This document shows, one piece after another, positions 1 through 8,408 of a stretch of 16,271 nt of DNA. Position 1 is the first letter of the stretch, and each line of letters opens with the position of its first letter. The position numbers were made by a program, and so were the translations under genes. The stretch is from a bacterium (lineage in GTDB: Bacteria > Desulfobacterota > Anaeroferrophillalia > Anaeroferrophillales > Tharpellaceae): contig JAOZKP010000032.1 of NCBI GenBank assembly GCA_029935295.1, forward strand, positions 1 to 16,271, read 5' to 3'. The notes beneath the pieces were generated by a model. That model searched no databases. It saw only the letters and a list, made by a program, of their open reading frames with translations, and had not been told where the DNA came from.

Positions 1-348
1 TCACAGATATGTATTTGTAAATACAAGAAGACTGTACAGGCAGGTTTTTTGTATTTAGCCTATGCATAGAAGATCCCAGTCAGTCCATCTGGCTTAAATA
101 TACAAGTTTTGATTAGCCGTAATCATCTCATTCTCAAATCACCTATTGGCCCTCATGCATTCTAATTACATATACTAAACAAGAGCATACAAATAATAAA
201 AAATACAATCTGCATTTTTTAAGTACGCCACTCAATTTCACGACATTCATAAAATTTACAATTCGTTGCCAAACCGCACAATTTAAAACTTATAGATTTC
301 GTCATAATAATTTTTAGTGGGGTTCTATTAAAAAAGGAGTTAGGTGGC
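1..348. other. AT-rich non-coding leader upstream of tssA
   Basis: I find no credible gene on either strand. The stretch is rich in A and T and holds several short inverted repeats, concentrated in the first 60 bases. A weak sigma70-like promoter can be drawn with TTGCCA at 266-271 and TATAGA at 291-296, but the 19-base spacer is long and the -10 match is poor. CATAAT at 303-308 is an alternative -10 without a good -35. I looked for a sigma54 box: TGGCCC at 147-152 is not followed by GC at the required distance. By analogy with P. aeruginosa HSI-I, this may be the left operon's divergent promoter region as well as the tssA promoter region. That role is inference. Confidence 0.6.
10..25. repeat. 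16-bp perfect palindrome (TGTATTT-GT-AAATACA)
   Basis: Seven-base arms at 10-16 and 19-25 flank a two-base centre. The right half, extended to AAATACAA at 19-26, is also complementary to TTGTATTT at 49-56, so two mutually exclusive pairings are possible. An 8-bp perfect palindrome, CTGTACAG, lies between them at 32-39. It could be an operator dyad for a regulator of the T6SS genes or of a divergent gene off the left edge, but in such AT-rich DNA chance is a serious alternative. Confidence 0.35.
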
Positions 349-1356
349 GTGATTAAGATTGAGCAGTTTTTGCAGGAGATTACGCCTGATGCACCATCCG
401 GAGAGCAGAGCCTGATTTACGACCCGGACTTTATGGAGCTGGAAAAAATCTTAATTGAGGTGCCTGAGACTAAAAATGAGAGTGGGCAGACCATCAAGAA
501 AGCGACTGTACCGGACTGGGAAGAGGCTACTAATTTAGCAGTCGAACTTCTCTCACGAACACATGACCTGCGAATAGCCGTTCACTTGACGCGCATACTC
601 ACAAGAACTGAAGGGCTTGAGGGATTAGAAAAAGGTCTGCAGTTGATAAATGGATATATTGAACAATACTGGGGCACCTGTCACCCTCAACTTGACCCCG
701 AAGATGACAACGACCCTACCGAACGAATGAACATCCTCGCTGACCTGAATGATTACCAAAACATAATCGGCCCGATTGTCAACAAACTTCCCTTATGCAC
801 CCTGCCTGGCTTAGGCACTATCCATCTGAACGAAATCCGCACGGCAATCGAAAACCACGAGGCTAAACCAAATCTGGGTGATATTGACACGATCTGTGCC
901 GGAAATGACGTTAGAACCCTGCAAAACAGCCAGATCAAAGTCAATAGTTGTCTACACTTACTTGATCAATGCCGACAGCTACTCAGCGACAAGGTAGGAC
1001 AAATCAATGCCGCCGGATTTGAACAATTACAACCTGTCTTAACTGAGATATCACATTTTTTCACAAACCAGGTGACGAAACTACAACCTGACGAGGTTGA
1101 CATGGCAAACGACCCTACATCCACAAACCAGGTGACTGGGGACGAAACAGATAACCGCTTAACTCAGGGCATTACTGGTCGGCCTGATGTTCTAGAGGCT
1201 TTAGAAAAAATTTGCAAATACTACGAAACCTATGAACCGGGCAGTCCGGTACCGCTTCTTTTGCTGCGAGCTCAAGGCTTGGTAGAGAAAAATTTTATCG
1301 AAATCATAGAGGAGCTAGTACCCGACAGCCTTACTCAATTGAGAAAAATTTTATAG
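349..1356 (+). CDS. tssA: T6SS protein TssA (ImpA_N family, short TssA1-like)
   Basis: TssA is a cytoplasmic ring-forming protein that works with the baseplate and membrane complex and coordinates tube and sheath polymerisation. The 335 residues carry an ImpA N-terminal domain, with the typical opening in which DAPSGE is followed by DPDFMELE. A variable polar linker spans about residues 235-275. The short C-terminal domain has the family's PGSPVPLLLLRAQ motif from residue 297. Length and this C-terminus match P. aeruginosa TssA1 (about 344 residues), not the long VasJ-like forms. The start is GTG, nine bases after AGGAG at 335-339. No in-frame ATG occurs before residue 29, and starting there would cut into the domain. 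The linker contains a 15-base in-frame direct repeat. It is the first gene of the operon and is separated from tssB by 76 bases. Confidence 0.95.
   Translation: MIKIEQFLQEITPDAPSGEQSLIYDPDFMELEKILIEVPETKNESGQTIKKATVPDWEEATNLAVELLSRTHDLRIAVHLTRILTRTEGLEGLEKGLQLINGYIEQYWGTCHPQLDPEDDNDPTERMNILADLNDYQNIIGPIVNKLPLCTLPGLGTIHLNEIRTAIENHEAKPNLGDIDTICAGNDVRTLQNSQIKVNSCLHLLDQCRQLLSDKVGQINAAGFEQLQPVLTEISHFFTNQVTKLQPDEVDMANDPTSTNQVTGDETDNRLTQGITGRPDVLEALEKICKYYETYEPGSPVPLLLLRAQGLVEKNFIEIIEELVPDSLTQLRKIL
1062..1136 (+). repeat. In-frame 15-base direct repeat inside tssA
   Basis: CACAAACCAGGTGAC occurs exactly at 1062-1076 and again at 1122-1136. The offset is 60 bases, a multiple of three, so both copies encode TNQVT (residues 239-243 and 259-263). 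It sits in the low-conservation linker between the ImpA N-terminal domain and the C-terminal domain. It looks like the remnant of a 20-codon tandem duplication whose other positions have diverged. Confidence 0.7.
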
Positions 1357-1432
1357 CTATATTCAACGTATCCAAAGTTTAAGCAAATACAAACAATAAA
1401 CCAACCTTTAACCGAAGAACAGGAGGAAACCG

Positions 1433-1966
1433 ATGGCCAGTAGCAGTCAAAAATTTATCGGCAGAAATCGCGCCCCACGAGTTCAGATTGAGTATGAAGT
1501 GGAATTATACGGGGCCGAAAAAACAGTTGAGCTTCCTTTCGTTATGGGGGTTATGGCTGACTTAGCCGGCAAACCGCAGGAAGGTGAGGAAGTTGAACCC
1601 TTTGAAGAGCGCAAGTTCAAAGAATTTGATGCCGAAAACTTTGACAAGCGCATGAAAGCGATGAAACCGAGAGCAGCATTTCGCGTACCCAATAAGTTAA
1701 CGGGTGAGGGTGAAATGAGTATTGATATCTCTTTTGAGGATATGGATGATTTTTCTCCAGCAGCTGTAGCCAGCAAGGTTGATGGATTGAAAGAATTACT
1801 TGAAGCTCGTACTCAGTTGGACAATTTAATGGCTTACATGGATGGCAAGGGCAAAGCTGAAAATTTAATTGAACAACTAATTAATGACAAGTCGTTACAG
1901 GAGGCCTTATCTGCCAACGTTAAGCCTACTGAGACGGCCGAACCAAACACTGGGGAAGAGGAGTAG
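1433..1966 (+). CDS. tssB: T6SS contractile sheath small subunit TssB (VipA/ImpB)
   Basis: TssB pairs with TssC to form the contractile sheath around the Hcp tube in the cytoplasm. The 177 residues open with the family signature IGRNRAPRVQIEYEVELYG and the conserved ELPFVMGVMADLAGKP stretch near residues 35-50. A central region around RPAAFRVPNKL-like sequence follows, and the C-terminal tail is acidic. Family size is about 160-180 residues, so it is complete. The start ATG lies six bases after a perfect AGGAGG at 1421-1426, one of the strongest ribosome sites in the window, fitting a high-copy structural protein. Only three bases separate its stop from the tssC start, which implies translational coupling and matched synthesis. 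If the H1-T6SS analogy holds, its N-terminal region is the partner of TagJ. Confidence 0.97.
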   Translation: MASSSQKFIGRNRAPRVQIEYEVELYGAEKTVELPFVMGVMADLAGKPQEGEEVEPFEERKFKEFDAENFDKRMKAMKPRAAFRVPNKLTGEGEMSIDISFEDMDDFSPAAVASKVDGLKELLEARTQLDNLMAYMDGKGKAENLIEQLINDKSLQEALSANVKPTETAEPNTGEEE

Positions 1967-1969
1967 ATC

Positions 1970-3463
1970 ATGGCTGAGATGGAAAAATCAACCCAGGCCG
2001 AGGCAGAATCTCCAACTTTGGAATTGAACGATTTTCAGTCGTTGCTGCAACAGGAATTTAAACCAAAAACTGACCGGATGCAACAGGAAGTAGAGGGTGC
2101 TGTTCGTACCTTGGCGGAGTATGCATTGCAGGACGTCAGTTTGGTATCTACTGATGCGGTGCGAACGATAGAAGCTATCAAGGCGGCTATCGATCAGAAG
2201 TTGACTGAGCAGGTTAATGCAATAATTCATCACCCCGATTTTCAGCAATTGGAAGGCGCGTGGCGGGGCCTTCACCATCTGGTTTACAACACTGAAACCG
2301 ATACCATGCTGAAAATCAACGTGTTACAGGTGAAAAAGAAAGAAGTCAGCAAAATGTTGAAGAAATACAAAGGTACACGCTGGGATCAAAGCCCTCTCTT
2401 CAAGAAAATTTACGGCGAAGAGTTTGATCTTCCCGGCGGTGAACCTTATGGCTGTTTAGTAGCTGATTACTACTTCGACAATTCACCTCCAGATACTGAG
2501 CTCTTAGGAGCTCTTGCCAAGATTGCTGCGGCAGCACATGCCCCGTTTATCACGGGTGCATCCCCATCGGTAATGGGAATGGAATCCTGGAATCAGTTGT
2601 CTGACCCGGCGGATCTGGCCAAACTGTTCGAGACCCCCGATTATGCCGCCTGGCGTTCCTTGCGCGAATCGGAAGATGCCCGCTACATAGGCTTGGCCAT
2701 GCCCCGATTTCTCGCCCGTCAACCATATGGAGCAAAAACTGAAGTTGTCGAGGAGTTTGATTTTGAAGAAGACACCGAAGGGGCCGACAGCAGCAAATAC
2801 ACATGGGCTAATGCCGCATATGCGATGGCTACTAACATCACTCGAGCCTTTAAACTTTATGGCTGGTGCACACAGATTCGCGGCCGTGAATCCGGAGGCG
2901 TGGTAGAAGAACTGCCGGTTCATACCTTTCCCACTGATGATGGCGGCGTCGATGCCAAGTGTCCAACGGAAATCGCCATCGGCGGCCGCCGGGAGATGGA
3001 ACTGGCCAACCTTGGTTTTATGCCGCTGAGCCATTACAAGAATACTGACTATGCAGTCTTTATGGGAGCTCAATCCCTGCAAAAACCTACAAAGTACGAT
3101 GATCCGGATGCCACATCCAGTGCCAATCTCTCGGCCCGATTACCATATCTTTTTGCTACCTGCCGCTTTGCTCACTATCTGAAATGTATCGTTCGGGACA
3201 AGGTTGGGTCTTTCAAGGAGAGAGAGGATCTGCAAAAATGGCTGCAACGCTGGATAATTAACTATGTTGATGGAGATCCAATAAATTCATCCGATATTGT
3301 CAAAGCTCGTAAACCACTGGCTGGTGCGGAAGTCATCGTTGAAGAAGTAGAAGGAAATCCGGGTTATTACACTGCGAGATTCTTCCTACGGCCTCATTAT
3401 CAGTTGGAAGGCGTGACAGTCGCTCTCAGTCTGGTATCAAAATTGCCGTCAGTCAAACAATAA
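1970..3463 (+). CDS. tssC: T6SS contractile sheath large subunit TssC (VipB/EvpB)
   Basis: TssC is the large sheath subunit, and contraction of the TssB/TssC polymer propels the Hcp tube and VgrG spike out of the cell. The 497 residues match the normal family length. Family blocks seen in order are WRGLHHLV near residue 97, a KYKGTRWDQSPLFKKIY stretch, the GASPSVMG motif at 196-203, and SLRESEDARYIGLAMPRFLARQPYG. The C-terminus has the PHYQLEGVTVALSLVSKLPS ending. A short N-terminal helix with LLQQEF (about residues 25-30) fits the place where ClpV's N-domain binds VipB. The start is ATG three bases after the tssB stop, with GAAGAGGAG just upstream, inside the end of tssB. Confidence 0.97.
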   Translation: MAEMEKSTQAEAESPTLELNDFQSLLQQEFKPKTDRMQQEVEGAVRTLAEYALQDVSLVSTDAVRTIEAIKAAIDQKLTEQVNAIIHHPDFQQLEGAWRGLHHLVYNTETDTMLKINVLQVKKKEVSKMLKKYKGTRWDQSPLFKKIYGEEFDLPGGEPYGCLVADYYFDNSPPDTELLGALAKIAAAAHAPFITGASPSVMGMESWNQLSDPADLAKLFETPDYAAWRSLRESEDARYIGLAMPRFLARQPYGAKTEVVEEFDFEEDTEGADSSKYTWANAAYAMATNITRAFKLYGWCTQIRGRESGGVVEELPVHTFPTDDGGVDAKCPTEIAIGGRREMELANLGFMPLSHYKNTDYAVFMGAQSLQKPTKYDDPDATSSANLSARLPYLFATCRFAHYLKCIVRDKVGSFKEREDLQKWLQRWIINYVDGDPINSSDIVKARKPLAGAEVIVEEVEGNPGYYTARFFLRPHYQLEGVTVALSLVSKLPSVKQ

Positions 3464-3502
3464 TGGAGTTCATTAACATTTAATAAAAGAAGGAGACACG
3501 AC

Positions 3503-3988
3503 ATGGCTGTTGATATTTTACTTGACATTGAAGGGGTAACCGGAGAATCCAAGATTCAAGGGTTTGAAAACAAAATTGATATTCTTTCCTGGAATTGGGG
3601 ATTAACCAATTCAGGCGATATGCACAGTGGCGGCGGCGGCGGCTCCGGCAAAGTTGATGTCCACGATCTGTCCTTAACCAAATATATTGACAAATCTACA
3701 CCGACGCTGACTAAAAGTTGTAGTAACGGCAACCACTTCCCTAAGGCAATGCTGACCGTTCGCAAATCTGGTGGAGATGCACCAGTTGAATATCTAACCT
3801 TGGAGATGAAGAAAGTCTTAGTGACAGGTATTCATAGCGGTGGAGGTGCAGGGGATGATCGCATCATGGAAGACATAGTTTTAAATTTTGCTGAGTATAA
3901 ATTCTCTTATAAACCTCAAAAAGATGATGGTACAGCTGAAGCTCCGATAGATTTTGGCTGGAGCATGGAAGCTGACCATGAAGTTTAG
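3503..3988 (+). CDS. hcp: T6SS tube protein Hcp (TssD), Hcp1 type
   Basis: Hcp forms hexameric rings that stack into the inner tube of the T6SS tail. Rings are expelled on firing and can carry small effectors in the lumen. The 161 residues are very close to P. aeruginosa Hcp1 (162 residues). Shared features are the MAVDI opening, GESK, the IDILSWNWG strand, the glycine-rich loop GGGGGSGK, LTKYIDKSTP and a C-terminal FGWS. There is no C-terminal extension, so this is a structural Hcp and not an evolved effector-Hcp fusion. AGGAGA at 3491-3496 gives a strong ribosome site seven bases before ATG. It is followed by a 170-base gap containing a long stem-loop, which may keep hcp transcript levels above those of the downstream genes. 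Confidence 0.97.
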   Translation: MAVDILLDIEGVTGESKIQGFENKIDILSWNWGLTNSGDMHSGGGGGSGKVDVHDLSLTKYIDKSTPTLTKSCSNGNHFPKAMLTVRKSGGDAPVEYLTLEMKKVLVTGIHSGGGAGDDRIMEDIVLNFAEYKFSYKPQKDDGTAEAPIDFGWSMEADHEV

Positions 3989-3998
3989 TTTTACGTAA

Positions 3999-4045
3999 TG
4001 TGGTTCCATGAATACATCTTAACTCTACGTATTCATGGAACCACA
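3999..4045 (+). terminator. 17-bp stem-loop just after hcp (partial terminator or mRNA-stabilising hairpin)
   Basis: The arms 3999-4015 and 4029-4045 are perfectly complementary over 17 bp around a 13-base loop. The hairpin begins ten bases past the hcp stop. It lacks the run of T residues expected of an intrinsic terminator on the plus strand (AAATATTC follows), so full termination is unlikely. A role as a 3' barrier to exonucleases that raises hcp mRNA over the downstream genes, or a leaky attenuator, fits better. That role is inference; the pairing itself is directly visible. Confidence 0.6.
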
Positions 4046-4158
4046 AATATTCAACGATACCCCAAGTCTGAACTTGTCCAGAAAGCTGTTTGATTCTAAA
4101 TTGCAACATAGACACCAGCAAATAATTTGTCTTTCAATAATAAGGGAAAATAAATCCA

Positions 4159-4971
4159 ATGAAGGCCGAAACATTAGTCAAAACAGGTGATTTGTGTGGT
4201 GCCTTAGCCGACTTGCAGGAACACATTCGCGAACAACCGAGCAATGGCACCTACCGTCTTTTTCTCTTTCAGTTACTGGCAGTTATGGGACAATGGGAAC
4301 GTGCTTATGACCAGTTACAAGTTGCCAGTCAACTGGAGAATTCGCTTCTGGTACTAGCACAGGCGTATCGGGAAGTGATCCAGTGCGAGAAGCTTCGGCA
4401 AGAAGTCTTTGCCGGTCAGCGTGAACCTCTGATTATGGGAGAGCCTCAACAATGGATAGTACTACTTATAGAGGCACTACGATTGGAGGGCGAAGACCAT
4501 TTACCAGCGGCAGCTCAACTCCGGGAGGAGGCTGTAGATATTGCTGAAGCCAGCTCGGGAAATCTGGATGGTCACCCATTTCAATGGCTGGCTGACGCCG
4601 ATACGCGCTTAGGGCCGATTTTTGAGATCATGCTAAACGGCAACTACTACTGGGTGCCAATCTCACAGGTGCAACAGATCAACATCAATCCACCAACTGA
4701 CTTGCGTGACCTGGTCTGGCTGCCGGCCCACTGTACCTGGCAAAATGGTGGGGAAGGTCACGGTTTTATACCAACCCGCTATCCCGGTTCAGAGAACGCT
4801 TCAGATTCAGCCATTCAATTGGCACGAAAAACTATCTGGGAAGAGCCTGAGCCGGGCATCTATCGCGGCCTCGGGCAACGACTACTGGCCAGTGATCAAG
4901 ATGACTTCCCGCTACTTGATATCCGTGAGCTTACTTTTTCTCCGGCAAAGGTTAATCAATCCTATGGCTGA
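4159..4971 (+). CDS. tagJ: T6SS accessory protein TagJ (ImpE family)
   Basis: TagJ/ImpE is an accessory cytoplasmic protein found only in some T6SS classes. P. aeruginosa TagJ1 binds the N-terminus of TssB1 and has been linked to ClpV-sheath interplay. The 270 residues show the family's two-part build. An N-terminal half is TPR-like and helical, for example GDLCGALADLQEHIREQP and FLFQLLAVMGQWERAYDQL. A C-terminal half holds the conserved LADADTRLGPIFEIMLNGNY, PTDLRDLVWLPA and PTRYPGSE blocks, ending with FPLLDIRELTF. The ATG start follows AAGGGA at 4142-4147. The 3' end overlaps the tssE start by eight bases. Its presence between hcp and tssE supports an HSI-I/i3-type cluster. Confidence 0.93.
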   Translation: MKAETLVKTGDLCGALADLQEHIREQPSNGTYRLFLFQLLAVMGQWERAYDQLQVASQLENSLLVLAQAYREVIQCEKLRQEVFAGQREPLIMGEPQQWIVLLIEALRLEGEDHLPAAAQLREEAVDIAEASSGNLDGHPFQWLADADTRLGPIFEIMLNGNYYWVPISQVQQININPPTDLRDLVWLPAHCTWQNGGEGHGFIPTRYPGSENASDSAIQLARKTIWEEPEPGIYRGLGQRLLASDQDDFPLLDIRELTFSPAKVNQSYG

Positions 4972-5461
4972 TCTAATCAACAGTGAAAACCTGCAACCCT
5001 CTTTGCTTGATCGGCTTACCGACAATCGACCAGACAAACAACACGAATCACGTGACGAGCGAACCCTTAATTTTCGCCGACTCAAGCAATCTGTAGTACG
5101 TGATTTGGAGTGGCTACTCAATACTGGATCTTTAAGTCCAGCTGATGATTTAAGTGATTATCCGGCAGTGAGACATTCCGTCCTGAATTATGGGGTATCT
5201 GGTATAGTTGGCAGCCATGTCAGTGGCGTCAACCCGGAACTGCTGGTCAAAATGTTGCGCCAGGCAGTTATCGATTTTGAACCCCGGATTCTACCGGCAA
5301 CGCTTTCCATACACATCATAAAATCAGACAATGGAAACCCTATGAACAATCTGGCCTTTGAAATTGATGGCCAACTATGGGCCCACCCGCTTCCCGAGCA
5401 CCTGCATGTGCGAACCACTATGGATCTTGAACTCGGAACATTTGAGCTGAAGGCAAGTTAG
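4964..5461 (+). CDS. tssE: T6SS baseplate protein TssE (gp25-like)
   Basis: TssE is the gp25-like baseplate wedge component that starts sheath polymerisation. The 165-residue product opens MADLINSENLQPSLLDRL, the usual TssE beginning. It then has the SLLDRLTDN block, the conserved region around NFRRLKQSVVRDLEWLLNT and the gp25 core with DYPAVRHSVLNYGV. The open frame extends upstream to an ATG at 4706, but that would overlap most of the tagJ 3' third and add 86 unrelated residues. I therefore choose the ATG at 4964, which overlaps the tagJ stop by eight bases and has AAAGG at 4947-4951. This implies translational coupling to tagJ. The family ends with a short beta-rich tail like FELKAS here. 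Confidence 0.95.
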   Translation: MADLINSENLQPSLLDRLTDNRPDKQHESRDERTLNFRRLKQSVVRDLEWLLNTGSLSPADDLSDYPAVRHSVLNYGVSGIVGSHVSGVNPELLVKMLRQAVIDFEPRILPATLSIHIIKSDNGNPMNNLAFEIDGQLWAHPLPEHLHVRTTMDLELGTFELKAS

Positions 5462-5472
5462 GTGCATTACTG

Positions 5473-7374
5473 ATGGATCCACGTTTGCTTGAGTATTATG
5501 AGCGGGAATTGCAACATATTCGTGAGTCGGGTGGGGAATTTGCCCGGGAGTTCCCCAAAATTGCCGGCCGCTTGGGGCTCGACAGTTTTGCCTGTGCTGA
5601 CCCCTATGTAGAACGCCTGCTCGAAGGTTTTGCTTTTCTGGCAGCCCGGGTGCAACTCAAAGTTGATGCAGAATTCCCCCGTTTCAGCCAGCGCCTGTTA
5701 GAAATGGTATACCCTCAATGCCTGGCACCGCTGCCATCGATGGTAGTAGTGCAAATGCAACCAGATTTAAATGACGGTTCTTTGGCAACCGGATTTTCAA
5801 TCCCCCGCAATACAGCTTTACGCAGCCGCATTGCCGAGGGAGAGCAGACCGCTTGTGAATATCGAACTGCACATGACCTGACACTCTGGCCTTTAGAACT
5901 GATTGAAACGGAATATCTGGCCAGTGCCAGTGCCGTAAAGGGAGCCGGAGCAACCAGTTGTACCGGTTTAAAAGCCGGGCTTAGGCTGCGCCTGAAATGT
6001 AGTGCAGGACTTAATTTCAGTCAATTGTCATTGGATCAATTGACAGTTTTTTTACGCGGTGGGAATGTTGCGGCCGGACTCTATGAGCAGCTGTTCAGTA
6101 ATCTTTTACAGGTTGTGATCCGACCTGCAGGATTACCGACATCTTCGGCGCCAATCATCCTGCCGGCAACCTCGGTTAAACGTTCCGGCTTTGCCAATGA
6201 TCAGTCTTTGTTACCCTATACACATCGTTCGTTTTCCGGCTATCGCCTGATCCAAGAATATTTTGCTTTTCCGGAACGATTTATGTTTTTCGAATTAACC
6301 GGTTTGCAATCCGCTTTGAGAAAGTGTGAAACCGACAGTGTGGATATTTTCTTCCAATTCAACCACAATGACAAACGTCTGGCTGAAGGAGTAAACCTTT
6401 CCCATTTTAACCTTTTTTGCACTCCAGCTATAAATCTGTTTCCTAAAAGAGCTGACCGGATTCATCTAACCTCCAGAACCACCGACAATCATATTATTCC
6501 AGATCGAACCCGGCCGACCGATTTTGAAGTTTACAGTGTGAACGAAGTAATTGGTTTTGGTAGTCAGGCAGATCATGAAATGGAGTTTTTATCTTTTTAC
6601 CAAACTACTGACCGGCGTGATCTCGATGCCAGCCAAGCCTATTATGCACTATATCGGGAACCCCGGCGTACAACCACCAATCTGCGCAAAATGAAACGTA
6701 GCGCCAGAGCGGGATATATCGGCACGGAAGTGTTTCTATCTCTGGTTGACAGCCGGGAAGCACCCTACTCCAACAACCTGAAACAGCTCGGCATAGCTAC
6801 TATGTGCACTAATCGTGATCTGCCCATAAGTCTGCCCTTAGGTGGGAAACAAAGTGATTTTACAATACTTTCCGGAGGCCCTATTGAAGAAATTCGCTGT
6901 TTAGCCGGCCCGACCGCACCCAAGCCCTCAAATGCAATCCAGAATGTATCCTGGCAATTGATAAGCCATTTATCATTGAATTATTTATCTTTAGTTAACA
7001 CTGATGCTGAAGAAGGTGCTGCCGCTTTACGACAACTGCTGACGCTCTATGGCGATCGCAGTAACGCCCAGATTCAAAGACAGATTCAGGGTTTGAGGTC
7101 GATCACCACAACCCCGGTAATCAGACGTGCTACCGCCTTCGGAAAAACCATAAGACCCACACCAATTTCTTTCGGGCGCGGACTTGAAGTGACAGTTGAA
7201 TTTGAAGAAGCAGCTTTTGAAGGTAGCGGCGTATCTCTTTTGGGGGCGGTGCTGGAGGAATTTTTTTCCCGGTATGTCAGCCTTAATTCTTTCACAGAAA
7301 CCGTCATCAAAACAACTGAACGAGGTGAAATTAAGCGATGGCCGACGCGGATGGGCAGCCGAAATCTGGCTTAA
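5473..7374 (+). CDS. tssF: T6SS baseplate protein TssF
   Basis: TssF is the large wedge subunit of the baseplate (phage gp6-like) and acts with TssG and TssE to hold the VgrG spike and nucleate the tail. The 633 residues are normal for the family. The N-terminus is highly characteristic: MDPRLLEYYERELQHIRESG, followed by FAREFPKIAGRL, DPYVERLLEGFAFL and LKVDAEFPRFSQRLLEMVYP. Later landmarks include the FYQTTDRRD region and the GRGLEVTVEFEEAAFEGSGV and LLGAVLEEFFSRYVSLNSFTE C-terminal blocks. ATG follows TAGGTG at 5459-5464 by eight bases, immediately after the tssE stop. Its 3' end overlaps tssG by 37 bases. Confidence 0.97.
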   Translation: MDPRLLEYYERELQHIRESGGEFAREFPKIAGRLGLDSFACADPYVERLLEGFAFLAARVQLKVDAEFPRFSQRLLEMVYPQCLAPLPSMVVVQMQPDLNDGSLATGFSIPRNTALRSRIAEGEQTACEYRTAHDLTLWPLELIETEYLASASAVKGAGATSCTGLKAGLRLRLKCSAGLNFSQLSLDQLTVFLRGGNVAAGLYEQLFSNLLQVVIRPAGLPTSSAPIILPATSVKRSGFANDQSLLPYTHRSFSGYRLIQEYFAFPERFMFFELTGLQSALRKCETDSVDIFFQFNHNDKRLAEGVNLSHFNLFCTPAINLFPKRADRIHLTSRTTDNHIIPDRTRPTDFEVYSVNEVIGFGSQADHEMEFLSFYQTTDRRDLDASQAYYALYREPRRTTTNLRKMKRSARAGYIGTEVFLSLVDSREAPYSNNLKQLGIATMCTNRDLPISLPLGGKQSDFTILSGGPIEEIRCLAGPTAPKPSNAIQNVSWQLISHLSLNYLSLVNTDAEEGAAALRQLLTLYGDRSNAQIQRQIQGLRSITTTPVIRRATAFGKTIRPTPISFGRGLEVTVEFEEAAFEGSGVSLLGAVLEEFFSRYVSLNSFTETVIKTTERGEIKRWPTRMGSRNLA

Positions 7375-8363
7375 ATCAACGTTTAGCAGATTTGCAGCAA
7401 CAGCCATGGTCCTATGGTTTTTTCATGGCCATGCGGCTTATCGAGTGCAATCATGCCGACAAACCACGCATCGGCAAATCCCGGCGACTGATAGATGATC
7501 CGATCAGATTGGTTCAGAACGTTGCCATGTCTTTTGAATCGGCAACTCTGACCGAATTTGAGCCGGCAAAACCTGAGCAGCCAGGCCGCTTAGCTCAGCG
7601 ATTTTTCGGGTTGCTCGGCCCACAGGGGCCAATGCCGTTACATTTCACCGAATTTGTTCTGGATCGACTTAAACACCATCGTGATCCAACTTTCGGCCAT
7701 TTTCTGAACATCTTTAATCATCGCATGTTGTCGCTGTTCTACCGGGCTTGGGCCAACAACGAACCGACAATAAGTCTCGACCGACCGGAAGCAGATCGTT
7801 TTGCTGACTATGTTGCATCTCTACAGGGCTTGGGTCTGAATTCTCTGCAGAATCGGAACGAAATTCCCGACCAGGTTAAATATTATTTTTGTGGCCACCT
7901 TGCCAATTCAAGTAAAACTCTGGAGGGTTTACAGGCAATAATCACCACATTTTTTGAACTCCCCTGCACTATCAATGAATTTATCGGCCGTTGGCAACCT
8001 GTACCGGTTCAAGACAGGTTTCTTTTAGGAGTCGATCCCGCCACCGGCTCATTAGGAAGTTCTGCGGTTTTGGGAGAGATGATCTGGAATGTGGATCAGA
8101 CTCTCCAACTGCGCCTCGGTCCTTTAGATCACTCTGACTACCATTCATTTTTGCCGGGCAGTAAGCGACTGCAACTATTAGCCGAAGTAGTTCATAATTA
8201 TATTGGATTTGAGTTTGCATGGGATGTTCTACCTGTACTCAAACAATCCGAAATTCCGGATTTCAGGATTAATGGCAGTTCTCATCTTGGTTGGACCTGT
8301 TGTCTTGGAGAACGGCTCTGGCAAGGTGATGTCGACGAATTGGAAATCAAGTTAATCGCTTAA
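7338..8363 (+). CDS. tssG: T6SS baseplate protein TssG
   Basis: TssG is the smaller wedge partner of TssF (phage gp53/gp7-like role) in the baseplate. The 341 residues show the usual opening region with PWSYGFFMAMRLIE, then LGPQGPMPLHFTEFVLDRL, HFLNIFNHRMLSLFYRAW and DRFLLG near the C-terminal third. The end, LGWTCCLGERLWQGDVDELEIKL, resembles the typical TssG C-terminal LGWTSWLG block, though CC in place of the usual SW is a small oddity. The start overlaps the tssF end by 37 bases in another frame. GAGGTG at 7322-7327 sits ten bases upstream and supports this ATG. Co-translation with tssF is likely, as expected for partners of one complex. Confidence 0.95.
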   Translation: MADADGQPKSGLNQRLADLQQQPWSYGFFMAMRLIECNHADKPRIGKSRRLIDDPIRLVQNVAMSFESATLTEFEPAKPEQPGRLAQRFFGLLGPQGPMPLHFTEFVLDRLKHHRDPTFGHFLNIFNHRMLSLFYRAWANNEPTISLDRPEADRFADYVASLQGLGLNSLQNRNEIPDQVKYYFCGHLANSSKTLEGLQAIITTFFELPCTINEFIGRWQPVPVQDRFLLGVDPATGSLGSSAVLGEMIWNVDQTLQLRLGPLDHSDYHSFLPGSKRLQLLAEVVHNYIGFEFAWDVLPVLKQSEIPDFRINGSSHLGWTCCLGERLWQGDVDELEIKLIA

Positions 8364-8408
8364 TTTACAACTAATGCGGGCGTTGCCCTCAAAGATAGGT
8401 GCATTTAT

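Noticed and set aside
147..158. Possible sigma54 promoter (TGGC followed by GC)
   Set aside because: Only seven bases separate GG and GC where ten are needed, and the -24 element is otherwise poor.
2504..3082. 192-residue open frame on the minus strand
   Set aside because: It lies entirely opposite the conserved tssC coding sequence, has no recognisable domain, and has no ribosome site. It is a shadow frame.
4706..4963. Upstream extension of the tssE frame to an ATG at 4706 (251 residues in all)
   Set aside because: It overlaps tagJ almost wholly, adds 86 residues unlike TssE, and the ATG at 4964 gives the standard TssE N-terminus with a coupled overlap.
7196..7498. 100-residue plus-strand open frame across the tssF-tssG junction
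   Set aside because: Out of frame with both well-supported genes and without domain or ribosome site.
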